From Cyanosarcina radialis HA8281-LM2 (GTDB lineage Bacteria > Cyanobacteriota > Cyanobacteriia > Cyanobacteriales > CCAP-1448): a stretch of DNA of 64,000 nucleotides. Position 1 is the stretch's first letter, and each line of letters starts with the position of its first letter. Below, one piece after another: positions 53,133 to 62,519 of the stretch. The stretch is taken from positions 62,001 through 126,000 of the forward strand of contig JAHHHA010000008.1 of assembly GCA_019359615.1 (NCBI GenBank), read 5' to 3'. The notes beneath the pieces were generated by a model. The model had not been told where the DNA came from. It did no database searches and saw only the letters and a list, made by a program, of their open reading frames with translations. The translations under genes were made by a program, and so were the position numbers.

Positions 53133-54483
53133 TAGACCTGGCTTGAAAATCGATGGAGATACTGGCTGGATCGGCAATGGCATCCTGGAGTTCCTCTTCA
53201 ACCAAACGCAGGCGCGGGTAAAGGTAGCCTGCCACCGTCACCAGCATGGTCAGTATTCCCATCACGACAAATAAAAAAGCGATACCGTACCCAGGACCCG
53301 CACCACCAATAACCCTGCCGATGCTTCCGGCTAGCGGTCCCCCAACAGCCAGCAGAGGCTCAAAAACTCGATCTGCCAAGGGGCCCGCCACCAAATAGGC
53401 CAGCGGTAGAGCGCCCCAAGCGATCGTGCGCCGCAGGGCAAAGACTCGTCCCTGGACTTCAGGCGCGACTTTGGTTTGCCAGATCGTCTGACTGCAAGCA
53501 TCGACCATCGGCAAACCAAAGAAATAGAGAAAAGCCGTAAAAAAGAAAACTGGAACCGCAGGATTTAGACCAGCAAAGAGAATGCACGACCCGGAGAGCA
53601 GGGTAAAACCGAACACGCCGTAAATCGGACGCTTAACGCCGCCCCAGATACTCATCACCAGACTGCCAGCTAACATACCAATACCGCCGACAGAAAGTAT
53701 CGTACCGAGGACCTTGACTGAAGCAAAGGCCAGCACCAGTGGCGTAACCAGCACGCTAACGATGCCCGTGAGAAAATTGTTGACAGCAAAAAAGAGCAAC
53801 AATCCTACCAAACCGGGTCTAGCGGTGATGTACTTCCAGCCGTAGATTGCTTCGCGCCACAGGGAATTTCGCGCCACCGCAGTCTCAGTGCTGGTTGGAG
53901 GATGAGGGAATCGAACGCTCAGCAGAGTAACTAAAGAAACCAGAAAAGTCGCAAAGTCGATGAAGATGATTCCTTGAATCTGGACGATCGCGATTAGGAT
54001 TCCTGCCAATGCTGGCGAGATAATTTGGGCGGCGGCTTCCCCAAACTGCACCATACCGCTGGCACGACCGAGATGTTTTTTGGGAACGAGCAAAGTAGTT
54101 GCAGCCGAAAAGGCCGGCCACTGGAAAGCGCTGAAAACCGAACCGAGGGCAATAGTCAGGTAGATTTGCCAAACTTCCAGCCGATCGGTAAACAGTAGCA
54201 GGGCGATCGCCAGCGTACTCAAGGCCGAGCCAGAATCGCTCAGAATCATCGCCCAGCGCCGATTCCAGCGGTCGATCAGCGTACCTGCTAGGGGCGATAC
54301 GAGAATACCTGGCAGCGTCGCAAACAAAGAAATCAGGGTAAACTGCGTGACCGATCCAGTTCGCTGATAGATCCAAACGCCCAGCGCGAAGCTAGTAAGA
54401 CCGGAACCAGTAATGGAGATTAATTGTCCGAACCAGACGAGCAGGAAAACTCGGATGCTTCTGGTAGAGGTGAGGATAGCCAT
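53119..54483 (-). CDS. MFS efflux transporter
   Basis: A 454-residue, 12-helix carrier of the EntS/macrolide-efflux-like branch. The conserved loop is LAGTLIDRWNRRWAMILSD, with a PAFSAATTLLVP segment in the middle. The start lies one base after the LanB-like stop (TAAGATG), so translation is coupled. The likely role is export of the cluster's product. Confidence 0.9.
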   Translation of the reverse strand: MAILTSTRSIRVFLLVWFGQLISITGSGLTSFALGVWIYQRTGSVTQFTLISLFATLPGILVSPLAGTLIDRWNRRWAMILSDSGSALSTLAIALLLFTDRLEVWQIYLTIALGSVFSAFQWPAFSAATTLLVPKKHLGRASGMVQFGEAAAQIISPALAGILIAIVQIQGIIFIDFATFLVSLVTLLSVRFPHPPTSTETAVARNSLWREAIYGWKYITARPGLVGLLLFFAVNNFLTGIVSVLVTPLVLAFASVKVLGTILSVGGIGMLAGSLVMSIWGGVKRPIYGVFGFTLLSGSCILFAGLNPAVPVFFFTAFLYFFGLPMVDACSQTIWQTKVAPEVQGRVFALRRTIAWGALPLAYLVAGPLADRVFEPLLAVGGPLAGSIGRVIGGAGPGYGIAFLFVVMGILTMLVTVAGYLYPRLRLVEEELQDAIADPASISIDFQARSNEEN

Positions 54484-54484
54484 C

Positions 54485-57037
54485 TTACCGTCCAGCTAAA
54501 TCTAAAGCCAAGATCCGAAACTCAGATGTATAACGATGATTTTCCGCATCTGGCAACCAAATGCCATGGCGATCGGGAAGCATCTCGGAAAAGGTGATAT
54601 ATGGCTCCTCTAGGTTGGAGTCTAGAGTTTTACGAATTATTTTGGCCAGCAGATCGACATAGATCGGACTATCAAAATCGACATAAAAAGGCTTAACCTC
54701 AACAGGAGTTTTGACAAACACCTGTGCGGGCAGATGGTGACAGCGCATCCAACGTCTAACCGCAACGAACCTTTCTACTTCATTTTTCTCGCGAACGAAG
54801 TCAATTTCTGCGGGATTAAATCTCCAAGATTCGCGCTGGATAACTAATCGATCGATGGAAATTCGAGGCAGATAGTCTTCGATCGGTAAAATTTTGAAGG
54901 CATTAAGTACCAACATTCCTAGAATGTCGGAAAAGACCTCGATAATGTCAAATTTGAGTTTGCGATCGCGCGTTCTAATCGTCAGATTCCCCTCGATCTC
55001 TTCCACCACGAGTTGCGATATGGGAATTACTTGCGAGGCATCAAAAGCACAGGCATCAGGAAAAACTGAAATCACATAGTCTTTTGGCAATGCCAGTACC
55101 AGGGGAAATCTGGTTGTCAAACCCGGCCATTGTTTGTGGGGCAAGGGAATCAAAAAAGAATCCGGTATATCCTGTTCGTAGTAGCCAAATAGCTGTTCGG
55201 GAGATGAATGTTGCGAACTAAATAGGGGATTGAGAAAAGGAATTGCCGCCAAGTGCATTTCTCCTAAGACAAACTGATAGTCTCCCCGTTGAATAGCATC
55301 GACGCTGGCAGCATCTATCATCACGTCGGGGCTATGATAGCGAGCAACTTTCCAACCAGAATGAGGAGCATCAAATGCTTTTATAACTTTGGACCGAAGT
55401 TCGTCACTAGTAAAAGAAAGATGGCGGTTTCTGGCAGGTATCCCCAGAATTTCTGCCCATTTTTCCTTAAATGACTTGAGAACTGGGACGAGAAGTTCTT
55501 GCTTTTCATCCATGACGATCGGTTCGACTTGGGACCAAAAGGTCAAGAGATCTACCGCCGGGGATTTAGTTAGATTCGCTAGTTCCGAATAAACTTCCTT
55601 AAAAACTCGGCGATAGATAATAGCTGTTTGGTAAGTTAGCCACCGGGCACTTGTTAATAAAAGAGATAGAGGAGAGCCAAGGGATTTAAGTAGATCCGGT
55701 CCAAGCTCTACTTTTAAATCTCGACGGCAATCTTCATAAACTAGAGTTCGACCTGCATAAGTTTGACCTTCAGATCTGGTGGCATCTATATTTGTCAAGT
55801 TGGTAAAGGTGTCTTCTAACTCACCTATAGCTCGATCTAATTTCTCAGCATCACCAGCCGATTTAATAACATTTTCGCGACAACTTTCTAGTTTTTCTAA
55901 AGCTGTTTTAGCATGGTGGCGGAGTTGTTCGTCTTCGATCTGTTCTATATGGCTCCACAGTATTTTCTCGACATTTGGTATGACAGGAATTTCTAGAGTC
56001 CAAGTAATAAGTCCTAGCTCTTGGAGAGAGTCGAGCAGAGAATAGACTGCTGATTCATCGTTCAGTTCGATCGATGGATCTGGTAATAGAATATTGGCAA
56101 TTTTTTGGGCTGTACGCTCGCCATTACAAACTTGCAGGACGAGCGCCTGCTCTCTAGAAATCTGACAGGGTTCTTGCCTCGGTACGTAAAGAGTCGTCCC
56201 CTCAACTCGGATAAACGGCATAGTCCTCGGAGCCATCCACGGGCGCAGATCTCGATTTTGAGAGAGCATATTAGCTAGCGCTTCAATACACCACGATTCA
56301 AAACCTACGCTGCGAGATTCAAGTAAATTTTCACCGGGTTGAACGACTAATCTTTCTCCCTGCGGCATAAAGTTGCCCCAAGCCACCGGACCAAAGAATC
56401 CGATCGTATCGTTTTTGACGCAGTATCGCTGCAAATACATAGCAAATAATTGCTCGAATTTACGTTCGTAGGAATTGCGGGAATAGGTTTCCAATGAGAT
56501 GCGGAGCAGCGGATCGATCGCATTATGCAGAACTCTTCGATTTTGCCAAATAATTGCTTCGCGCAACCGATCGTTTTGAGCTAGCTGCTGAATCTCTTTA
56601 AAGATTTCCGTGGTATCGGCTTGAAATACTCGATCGAAGTTTTCCTGTTCCCCAGAAAAGCGCTCGCGGGCTTTCTCGAATGCACCTATTACTATTGCTA
56701 AGGAACTATCTTCAGACAATGGAGGAATTTTGCCTTTCTTTAATAAATGAATTGTTTGGAGCAGTTGTTTTCGCTGACTTTTTTCTTCCTGTGGCAGTTC
56801 GTCCAGTAGTGCATTTATAGCCTTTAAAGCATCATTTTGAGATCGATCGACATCTGCTTCTAGCAGCAACAATCGCTCGGCAATTACAGCACAATTAGGT
56901 GCAGAAAGTTTTTTTACCAAAGCTGCCGGAAATCCTGCTCCCCGGAGAACCGTACAATGCCACAACGCCCACTGACTATCTTCTAGTTGCATTAAATGCT
57001 CTGGTAGGGTGGAAATTCTTTCAGCGATCTGAGTCAT
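54485..57037 (-). CDS. lanthipeptide dehydratase (LanB) homologue, glutamylation-domain type
   Basis: An 850-residue protein of the lantibiotic dehydratase N-terminal family, enzymes that use aminoacyl-tRNA to esterify Ser/Thr or, in PEARLs, to extend peptides. Signatures: QLEDSQWALWHCTVLRGAGF at the start, RNSYERKFEQLFAMYLQRYC, GQTYAGRTLVYEDCRRDLKV, ISIDRLVIQRESWRFNP and the end region QVFVKTPVEVKPFYVDFDSP. No SpaB_C elimination domain follows. The ATG at 57037 has GGAG 8 nt upstream. An ATG at 57127 overlaps the PKS stop by 8 bp but has no proper ribosome site. Confidence 0.85.
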   Translation of the reverse strand: MTQIAERISTLPEHLMQLEDSQWALWHCTVLRGAGFPAALVKKLSAPNCAVIAERLLLLEADVDRSQNDALKAINALLDELPQEEKSQRKQLLQTIHLLKKGKIPPLSEDSSLAIVIGAFEKARERFSGEQENFDRVFQADTTEIFKEIQQLAQNDRLREAIIWQNRRVLHNAIDPLLRISLETYSRNSYERKFEQLFAMYLQRYCVKNDTIGFFGPVAWGNFMPQGERLVVQPGENLLESRSVGFESWCIEALANMLSQNRDLRPWMAPRTMPFIRVEGTTLYVPRQEPCQISREQALVLQVCNGERTAQKIANILLPDPSIELNDESAVYSLLDSLQELGLITWTLEIPVIPNVEKILWSHIEQIEDEQLRHHAKTALEKLESCRENVIKSAGDAEKLDRAIGELEDTFTNLTNIDATRSEGQTYAGRTLVYEDCRRDLKVELGPDLLKSLGSPLSLLLTSARWLTYQTAIIYRRVFKEVYSELANLTKSPAVDLLTFWSQVEPIVMDEKQELLVPVLKSFKEKWAEILGIPARNRHLSFTSDELRSKVIKAFDAPHSGWKVARYHSPDVMIDAASVDAIQRGDYQFVLGEMHLAAIPFLNPLFSSQHSSPEQLFGYYEQDIPDSFLIPLPHKQWPGLTTRFPLVLALPKDYVISVFPDACAFDASQVIPISQLVVEEIEGNLTIRTRDRKLKFDIIEVFSDILGMLVLNAFKILPIEDYLPRISIDRLVIQRESWRFNPAEIDFVREKNEVERFVAVRRWMRCHHLPAQVFVKTPVEVKPFYVDFDSPIYVDLLAKIIRKTLDSNLEEPYITFSEMLPDRHGIWLPDAENHRYTSEFRILALDLAGR

Positions 57038-57119
57038 AATAATTTCTCCAATTTGCATTTTGAGTCGAGAAAAAACGATGGGATAACTTGGAGCTAGAGC
57101 AGTTGCTTTATCCTGGGTT

Positions 57120-60100
57120 TCAGCCATCTCCGCCAGGGGTTAGTAGGGGAGCTTCAAGAAACCCGCTGCGAATGAAATAAGCAAAATAAGTTTTCAGCAA
57201 CTCGGCATTAACTGGCGGACAAACGATCGAGCTTCCAATCAATTCCTCCAAAGTATGTTGACAGTCATACTGAAGCATTCTCGCTGGCGAAGATACTTCG
57301 TCAATAGCAATCTCTTCTTCAGGAAACAGCGCTAAAAGAGGATATAAAGCATTGTCCTGAGAACGATCGATCGCATCGATTAATTTGACTCGCCATTGGT
57401 TGTAAGACATCTGCTTCATGGGGTAGCCAAAAGAACCAAACCACTTAATCATCTCGTTCCAGCGGGCGGGGTAAGGATTAACTAAATGAAAAACTTTTCC
57501 CAGAGATTCTTTTTGCTTAGATAGATAGACGAGCGCTTGACTGACATAATCTACCGGAGTAATATCCACCAGCGTTTCATAATCTGGTGCTACTCCCATT
57601 TGGATGCAACCCTTGGCCATTCTGAATAAAAAGTCGCTGGTATTACAGATTCCTTGTTGGCTATCTCCAGCCACATTCCCCGGTCGGTAAACGCTGACAG
57701 GAATTCCTCTAGATTTGGCGATCGCGATTAATTTTTCAGCTACCCATTTACTCTGGGCATAGCCTGTATAAAGACCTCGAACGCGATCGAGATCTTCCTG
57801 TTCTCGAACTATTTCCACCTCGGAATAGCTATCGGAGTCAAACACAGCGATAGAAGAAATGTAATGTACTGGTTTGACTCGGCTTTGACTGGCCAATCTC
57901 AAAACTTCTTGCGTTCCCAGAACGTTGGTATCTTTCAGGATCTGGTAGGGATAAATAAAATTAACCAACGCGCCATTGTGATAAATGACATCAATGGTGT
58001 TTGCCATTTGCTGAAATTGTTCGGCAGAAAGACCTAAAAGAGGTTGCGATAACTCTCCTATTACTGGAATAATTCTGGAATTAAGCTTTTTCTGCCAAAT
58101 GCCGTAGGTTTCTAGGTTTTTTTGAATTCTCTTTTTGCCTTCGGCGAGATTGGCAGCGCGTACCAAACAGTAAATGTCTGCTTGAGTTTGTGCCAAGAGT
58201 TCTTTAATTAAATAAGCTCCTAGAAAACCAGTGGCTCCAGTCAAGAAGATAGAAGTTGGTTCTGTTAGTTGTTTTGCGGGCAAACCATCGGGGTTAATAG
58301 CACGATCGAGTACCGCTTCAGCCGCCAGATCGATCGCAGGCGTTTCTCGACCGGAAGTTTCGATCGCTCTAGCAAATCCAGCAATAGTAGCGTCTTCCAG
58401 TAGGTTACGCAAAGAGAGATCGATTTGAAAAACTTCGCGCAGTTGCATAATTAGTTGAGTTGCTAGCAGGGAATTTCCCCCTAACTCAAAGAAGTTGTCA
58501 TGAATACCTAATCGATCGATACCGAGCAATTTTTGCCAGAGATCGCCAATAGTTTGTTCTAGTTCGTTAGTGGGAGCGACGTAACCATTTAGCAAATTCG
58601 GTCTGGAATGAGACGAAGAAAATGAATTTACTATTTCTTGAGGTTCTGCCTCCGGTGAAAATTGAATGTTTGTCGGTTTTTGCGGTTCGATCCAGTAACG
58701 CTGTCGCTCGAAGGGATAAGTTGGCAAGGGCAGGCGATGGCGCTGCTGGCCAGCATAAAATCCAGACCAATCTATCGATCCCCCTGCCAGCCAAAGTTTG
58801 CCCAAACTAGAGAGCAAAAACGCCATATCCGACTGGCGATCGTATGATTCTTTTAAAGAAGGCAACACGACTCGATCGCTAGCCAGATATTGGATCGCTA
58901 AGGTAGTCAGCGCTTGTCCCGGTCCGACTTCTAGCAGGATTGGTTCTGGGTTTTTCGCTAACTCGTCGAGTCCGTCGGCAAAGCGCACGGTCAGGCATAG
59001 ATGCTTTGCCCAGTAACTGGGATCGGTTGCTTGGGCTGCGGTTATCCAAGTGCCAGTGACGTTGGAAATATAGGGAATTTCTGGTGGTTTGAGATCGATC
59101 GCTTTAACTAGTTGCATCAGCGGCTCGAACAGCGGCTCCATCATCCGGGAGTGAAAAGCATGGTTAGCGCTCAAGCGTCGGCAAGCTAAACCTTTGGCAG
59201 TCAGTTGGTTTTCTAAAGTAGCGATCGCCTCTAGGGGACCAGAGACTACACAAAGAGACGGGCCGTTGATGGTGGCTAAGGAAAGTCGATCGCCCAGCAG
59301 AGGTCGGACTTGGGCTTCTGACAGGGGAACGGCTAGCATCGCGCCAGAGGGCAACTGTTGAATCATTTGCGCTCTTTTGGCAACTAGAGCCAGCGCATCT
59401 TTTAAAGACAACACTCCGGCGATAGTTGCGGCTACGCATTCGCCAAGGCTGTAACCAATAGCCGCTTGAGGGCGCACTCCCCACGACATCCACAACCGCG
59501 CTAGAGCATATTCGATCGCCAAGATCGCTGGATGGGCAAGATCGGTTTGATTGAGTTTTTGAGTAGCTGCATCAACTTCTCGTTGGGGGAAAAGCATCTG
59601 GCGCAGATCGAAACCGCCTGCGGGAGTAGAATTTGGTTCTATTGGTTCTCGTTGGGGATAGATTACCTCTCGCAGATCGAGATCTAAATGGGATTTGAGC
59701 AGTTCGGCACAAAGATCGATCTGTTCGCGAAATACTGGTTCGAGTTGGTATAATTCGCTAGCCATATTGACGTAATGGTTGCCCAACCCTGGAAACATGA
59801 AGACAACAGGGCGATCGCTTTTTACTTGGATGCTGCTTTTGACTCTTTTTGGATCTCTGGTTGCCAAAGTCGATACTGCCTCATCTAAGTTGCGGCAAAC
59901 TAGGGCAAGTCGATGGTTAAACGTTCTGCGACCGACTTGGTAGGTATAGGCAACATCAGCTAAGTTTGCTTCTGGATGCTGTTTTAAGTAAGCAACGAGA
60001 TTATCGGTTGCTTTTAGCAGTGCAGATTCAGTTTTGGCAGATAGCAATAGTAACTGCCAAGGTTTAGAAGGCTCGGTTTGAGGGACTATCGACGCTTCTT

Positions 60101-61394
60101 CCAGTACCACATGGGTATTAACGCCGCCCATGCTAAAAGAACTGACTCCGGCCCGACGAGGAGTATTGCCCGCTTTCCATGCAGTTAATCGAGCGTTGAC
60201 GTAAAAAGGACTGTCGGCAAAGTCGATATGAGGATTGGGCTGTTTAAAGTGGAGGCTAGGCGGCAACAATTTATGTTTGAGTGCCATTACAGTTTTAATC
60301 AAACTAGCAATGCCTGCTGCTGCATCTAGATGTCCGATATTGGTTTTTACAGAACCGATCGCGCAGAAGTTTTTCCGATCCGTACTAGTACGAAAAACTT
60401 GGTTCAGCGCGGCAATTTCAATAGGGTCGCCGATGGGGGTTCCAGTGCCATGAGTTTCTATGTAGGTAACTGTCTGGGCTTCAATTCCTGCCACAGCTTG
60501 AGCCATGGCGATCGCCTCTGCTTGACCGTCAACGCTAGGGGCCGTATAGCCAACTTTAGCAGCACCGTCGTTGTTAATAGCTGTGCCTTTAATAACGGCA
60601 TGAATGCAATCTCGATCGGCAAGAGCATCTGCTAGCCGTTTTAAAACCACAACCCCTACACCGTTACCTTCAACGCTTCCTTTGGCCTCAGCATCAAAAG
60701 CTCTACAGTGTCCGTCGGGAGAAACTATTCCGCCTTCTTGATAAAAATAGCCCGTTTTTTGGGGAATTGTTATCGATACCCCGCCTGCTAAAGCGATGTC
60801 GCATTGATAGTTTTGTAAGCTTTGGCAAGCCAAACAAACAGCAACTAATGAGGTAGAACAAGCAGTTTGAACGGTAACGCTCGGCCCGTTGAGATTTAAT
60901 TTATAAGAGACGATCGAGGTCAAGAAATCTTTATCGTTAAAAATCCTTAATTGCAGAGGATTTACTAAGCTAACGAGGTGGCGATCGGCTAGCAGGTTGT
61001 TGTACAAATATGTACTCATGCTCATGCCAGCATAGATCCCGATCGAACTTTTGTCTGTTTCCGAATCGTAGCCAGCATTTTCGAGAGCTTGCCAAGCTTG
61101 CTCTAAGAAAATTCGATGTTGCGGGTCCATAATTTCGGCTTCTCTGGGACTGAAGCCAAAAAAGGCAGCATCAAACAATTCTACTCGATCTAAGTAGCCG
61201 TTTGCCTTCACATAATTAGGCGAATTAAGGAGGTGGGGTTCTATACCTAAAGCTTCAAGTTCTCGATCTGAAAAGAAGGCAATAGACTCTACGCCATTTT
61301 GAAGATTTTGCCAAAACTCATCAATATTTTTGGCTTGGGGAAAGCTACCGGACATACCGATTATGGCAATGCTCTCTAGAGAATCTTGTACGTT
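57120..61394 (-). CDS. type I polyketide synthase: KS-AT-ACP-thioester reductase
   Basis: One module, 1424 residues. KS about 5-430 with Cys179 (TACSTS), His315 (ETHGTG) and His356 (NIGHLDA). AT about 530-860 with Ser649 (GYSLGE) and HAFH at 745-748, a malonyl-type pattern. ACP about 945-1010 with Ser975 (LGGNSLLA). A thioester-reductase domain, about 1050-1300, has TGATGFLGA and YAQSKWVAEK. There is no KR, DH or ER. The product is thus released as an aldehyde or alcohol without beta-carbon reduction. I chose the ATG at 61394, 33 bp after fkbH. Confidence 0.93.
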   Translation of the reverse strand, partial: NVQDSLESIAIIGMSGSFPQAKNIDEFWQNLQNGVESIAFFSDRELEALGIEPHLLNSPNYVKANGYLDRVELFDAAFFGFSPREAEIMDPQHRIFLEQAWQALENAGYDSETDKSSIGIYAGMSMSTYLYNNLLADRHLVSLVNPLQLRIFNDKDFLTSIVSYKLNLNGPSVTVQTACSTSLVAVCLACQSLQNYQCDIALAGGVSITIPQKTGYFYQEGGIVSPDGHCRAFDAEAKGSVEGNGVGVVVLKRLADALADRDCIHAVIKGTAINNDGAAKVGYTAPSVDGQAEAIAMAQAVAGIEAQTVTYIETHGTGTPIGDPIEIAALNQVFRTSTDRKNFCAIGSVKTNIGHLDAAAGIASLIKTVMALKHKLLPPSLHFKQPNPHIDFADSPFYVNARLTAWKAGNTPRRAGVSSFSMGGVNTHVVLEEASIVPQTEPSKPWQLLLLSAKTESALLKATDNLVAYLKQHPEANLADVAYTYQVGRRTFNHRLALVCRNLDEAVSTLATRDPKRVKSSIQVKSDRPVVFMFPGLGNHYVNMASELYQLEPVFREQIDLCAELLKSHLDLDLREVIYPQREPIEPNSTPAGGFDLRQMLFPQREVDAATQKLNQTDLAHPAILAIEYALARLWMSWGVRPQAAIGYSLGECVAATIAGVLSLKDALALVAKRAQMIQQLPSGAMLAVPLSEAQVRPLLGDRLSLATINGPSLCVVSGPLEAIATLENQLTAKGLACRRLSANHAFHSRMMEPLFEPLMQLVKAIDLKPPEIPYISNVTGTWITAAQATDPSYWAKHLCLTVRFADGLDELAKNPEPILLEVGPGQALTTLAIQYLASDRVVLPSLKESYDRQSDMAFLLSSLGKLWLAGGSIDWSGFYAGQQRHRLPLPTYPFERQRYWIEPQKPTNIQFSPEAEPQEIVNSFSSSHSRPNLLNGYVAPTNELEQTIGDLWQKLLGIDRLGIHDNFFELGGNSLLATQLIMQLREVFQIDLSLRNLLEDATIAGFARAIETSGRETPAIDLAAEAVLDRAINPDGLPAKQLTEPTSIFLTGATGFLGAYLIKELLAQTQADIYCLVRAANLAEGKKRIQKNLETYGIWQKKLNSRIIPVIGELSQPLLGLSAEQFQQMANTIDVIYHNGALVNFIYPYQILKDTNVLGTQEVLRLASQSRVKPVHYISSIAVFDSDSYSEVEIVREQEDLDRVRGLYTGYAQSKWVAEKLIAIAKSRGIPVSVYRPGNVAGDSQQGICNTSDFLFRMAKGCIQMGVAPDYETLVDITPVDYVSQALVYLSKQKESLGKVFHLVNPYPARWNEMIKWFGSFGYPMKQMSYNQWRVKLIDAIDRSQDNALYPLLALFPEEEIAIDEVSSPARMLQYDCQHTLEELIGSSIVCPPVNAELLKTYFAYFIRSGFLEAPLLTPGGDG

Positions 61395-61427
61395 CATTAG
61401 TTTTTCTTTTGTAGGTAACTTCAAAGG

Positions 61428-62495
61428 CTAATAGGTCTGGAGATTTACATAATCGGGAAATGCTTGAATTCGCGTTAGCTGAGTTTTAAGAATTGCAGTA
61501 TTGCCGATTTGTTCGGTTTCTTTAAATCCGGCAAATTTATAAGTGATATACATCATGCGATTGCGATTATTGGCAATAAATTCCGCTTGCAAGCAAACGT
61601 TATGAGTTTTAGCCAAGTTCATGATGTAATTAAGTAAAATTGTGCCGACTCCGCGAGACATAACTCGGCAAGACATTAATAACAGTTTGATAGTCCATAT
61701 TTTCTCTTGGCATTCCACCAGAGCTAACCCAATTTTTCCGTAGCTGCCATATTTGTCATCTAGGCTAGCAATTAGCAGTTTGTGCTGTGGCGATCGAATA
61801 AAATATTTGAGTTCGTCATCAGAATATGTATAACCCGTGGTGTTTAATTGATTGGTACGGACTGTTAACTCTTCTGCTCGTTGCAAATCCTCTTCTTGGG
61901 CTGAAGAAATAGTAAAATTCATCTTGAGAGTAGCTAAAAACTCTTCTTGAGAACCAATGAAATTTTCTTCAGCCCGATCGCGCTCTAAATCGTTGATATA
62001 CATCAGCCTTCTCATTTTTGAATCAGCCGTTATCAACCGGGGATTCATTGCAGGCAGATCTAAAAGCTGGTCTAAATTGAAAGCATTAATACACAGAACT
62101 TCAGGACAGGAAAAACCTACTTCTTCTAATTCAAACGGCTGGTCGTCGATAAAAGCGATCGCCTCAAGGCTGATATTAATTGACTTGGCAATGTTATTAA
62201 TCGAGGCTACCTTGGAATTCCAATTAATTTGAGGATATAAAAAATATTCTTTCAATCCTAATTCTTCGAGTTTTTCCATAGCTCGATCGTAGTCGTTCCT
62301 ACTAGCAATTGAGTGCAAAATACCTCGACTGTCTAAGGTTTGGATAAGGTCAACTACTTGGTTTCGTAAGGAAACAGAATTATCTTCCAATAAGATGCCA
62401 TTCCATAAAGTATTATCCAAATCCCAAACCACACATTTTATCTGTTTTTTCTTGTCTTGCTTTTCAGGCAAGTTTTTAGTATCAATGCTAATCAT
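61428..62495 (-). CDS. FkbH-like HAD-IIIC enzyme (glyceryl-ACP formation)
   Basis: 355 residues. The N-terminal HAD phosphatase domain has VVWDLDNTLWNG (Asp25, Asp27) and FIDDQPFELEEV; the C-terminal GNAT-like part has RTNQLNTTGYTYSDDELKYF, YGSYGKIGLALVE and MSRGVGTILLN. FkbH enzymes take 1,3-bisphosphoglycerate, remove phosphate and load a glyceryl unit on an ACP. The neighbouring free ACP and acyl-CoA dehydrogenase are the expected partners. It lies 24 bp after the dehydrogenase gene. Confidence 0.9.
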   Translation of the reverse strand: MISIDTKNLPEKQDKKKQIKCVVWDLDNTLWNGILLEDNSVSLRNQVVDLIQTLDSRGILHSIASRNDYDRAMEKLEELGLKEYFLYPQINWNSKVASINNIAKSINISLEAIAFIDDQPFELEEVGFSCPEVLCINAFNLDQLLDLPAMNPRLITADSKMRRLMYINDLERDRAEENFIGSQEEFLATLKMNFTISSAQEEDLQRAEELTVRTNQLNTTGYTYSDDELKYFIRSPQHKLLIASLDDKYGSYGKIGLALVECQEKIWTIKLLLMSCRVMSRGVGTILLNYIMNLAKTHNVCLQAEFIANNRNRMMYITYKFAGFKETEQIGNTAILKTQLTRIQAFPDYVNLQTY

Positions 62496-62519
62496 GCTCT
62501 CATCCTTTTCCGATTAATT

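Noticed and set aside
57037-57127. LanB-like start at 57127 overlapping the PKS stop
   Set aside because: The overlap suggests coupling, but GGAG abuts that ATG directly, while the ATG at 57037 has GGAG at proper distance and a family-like N-terminus.
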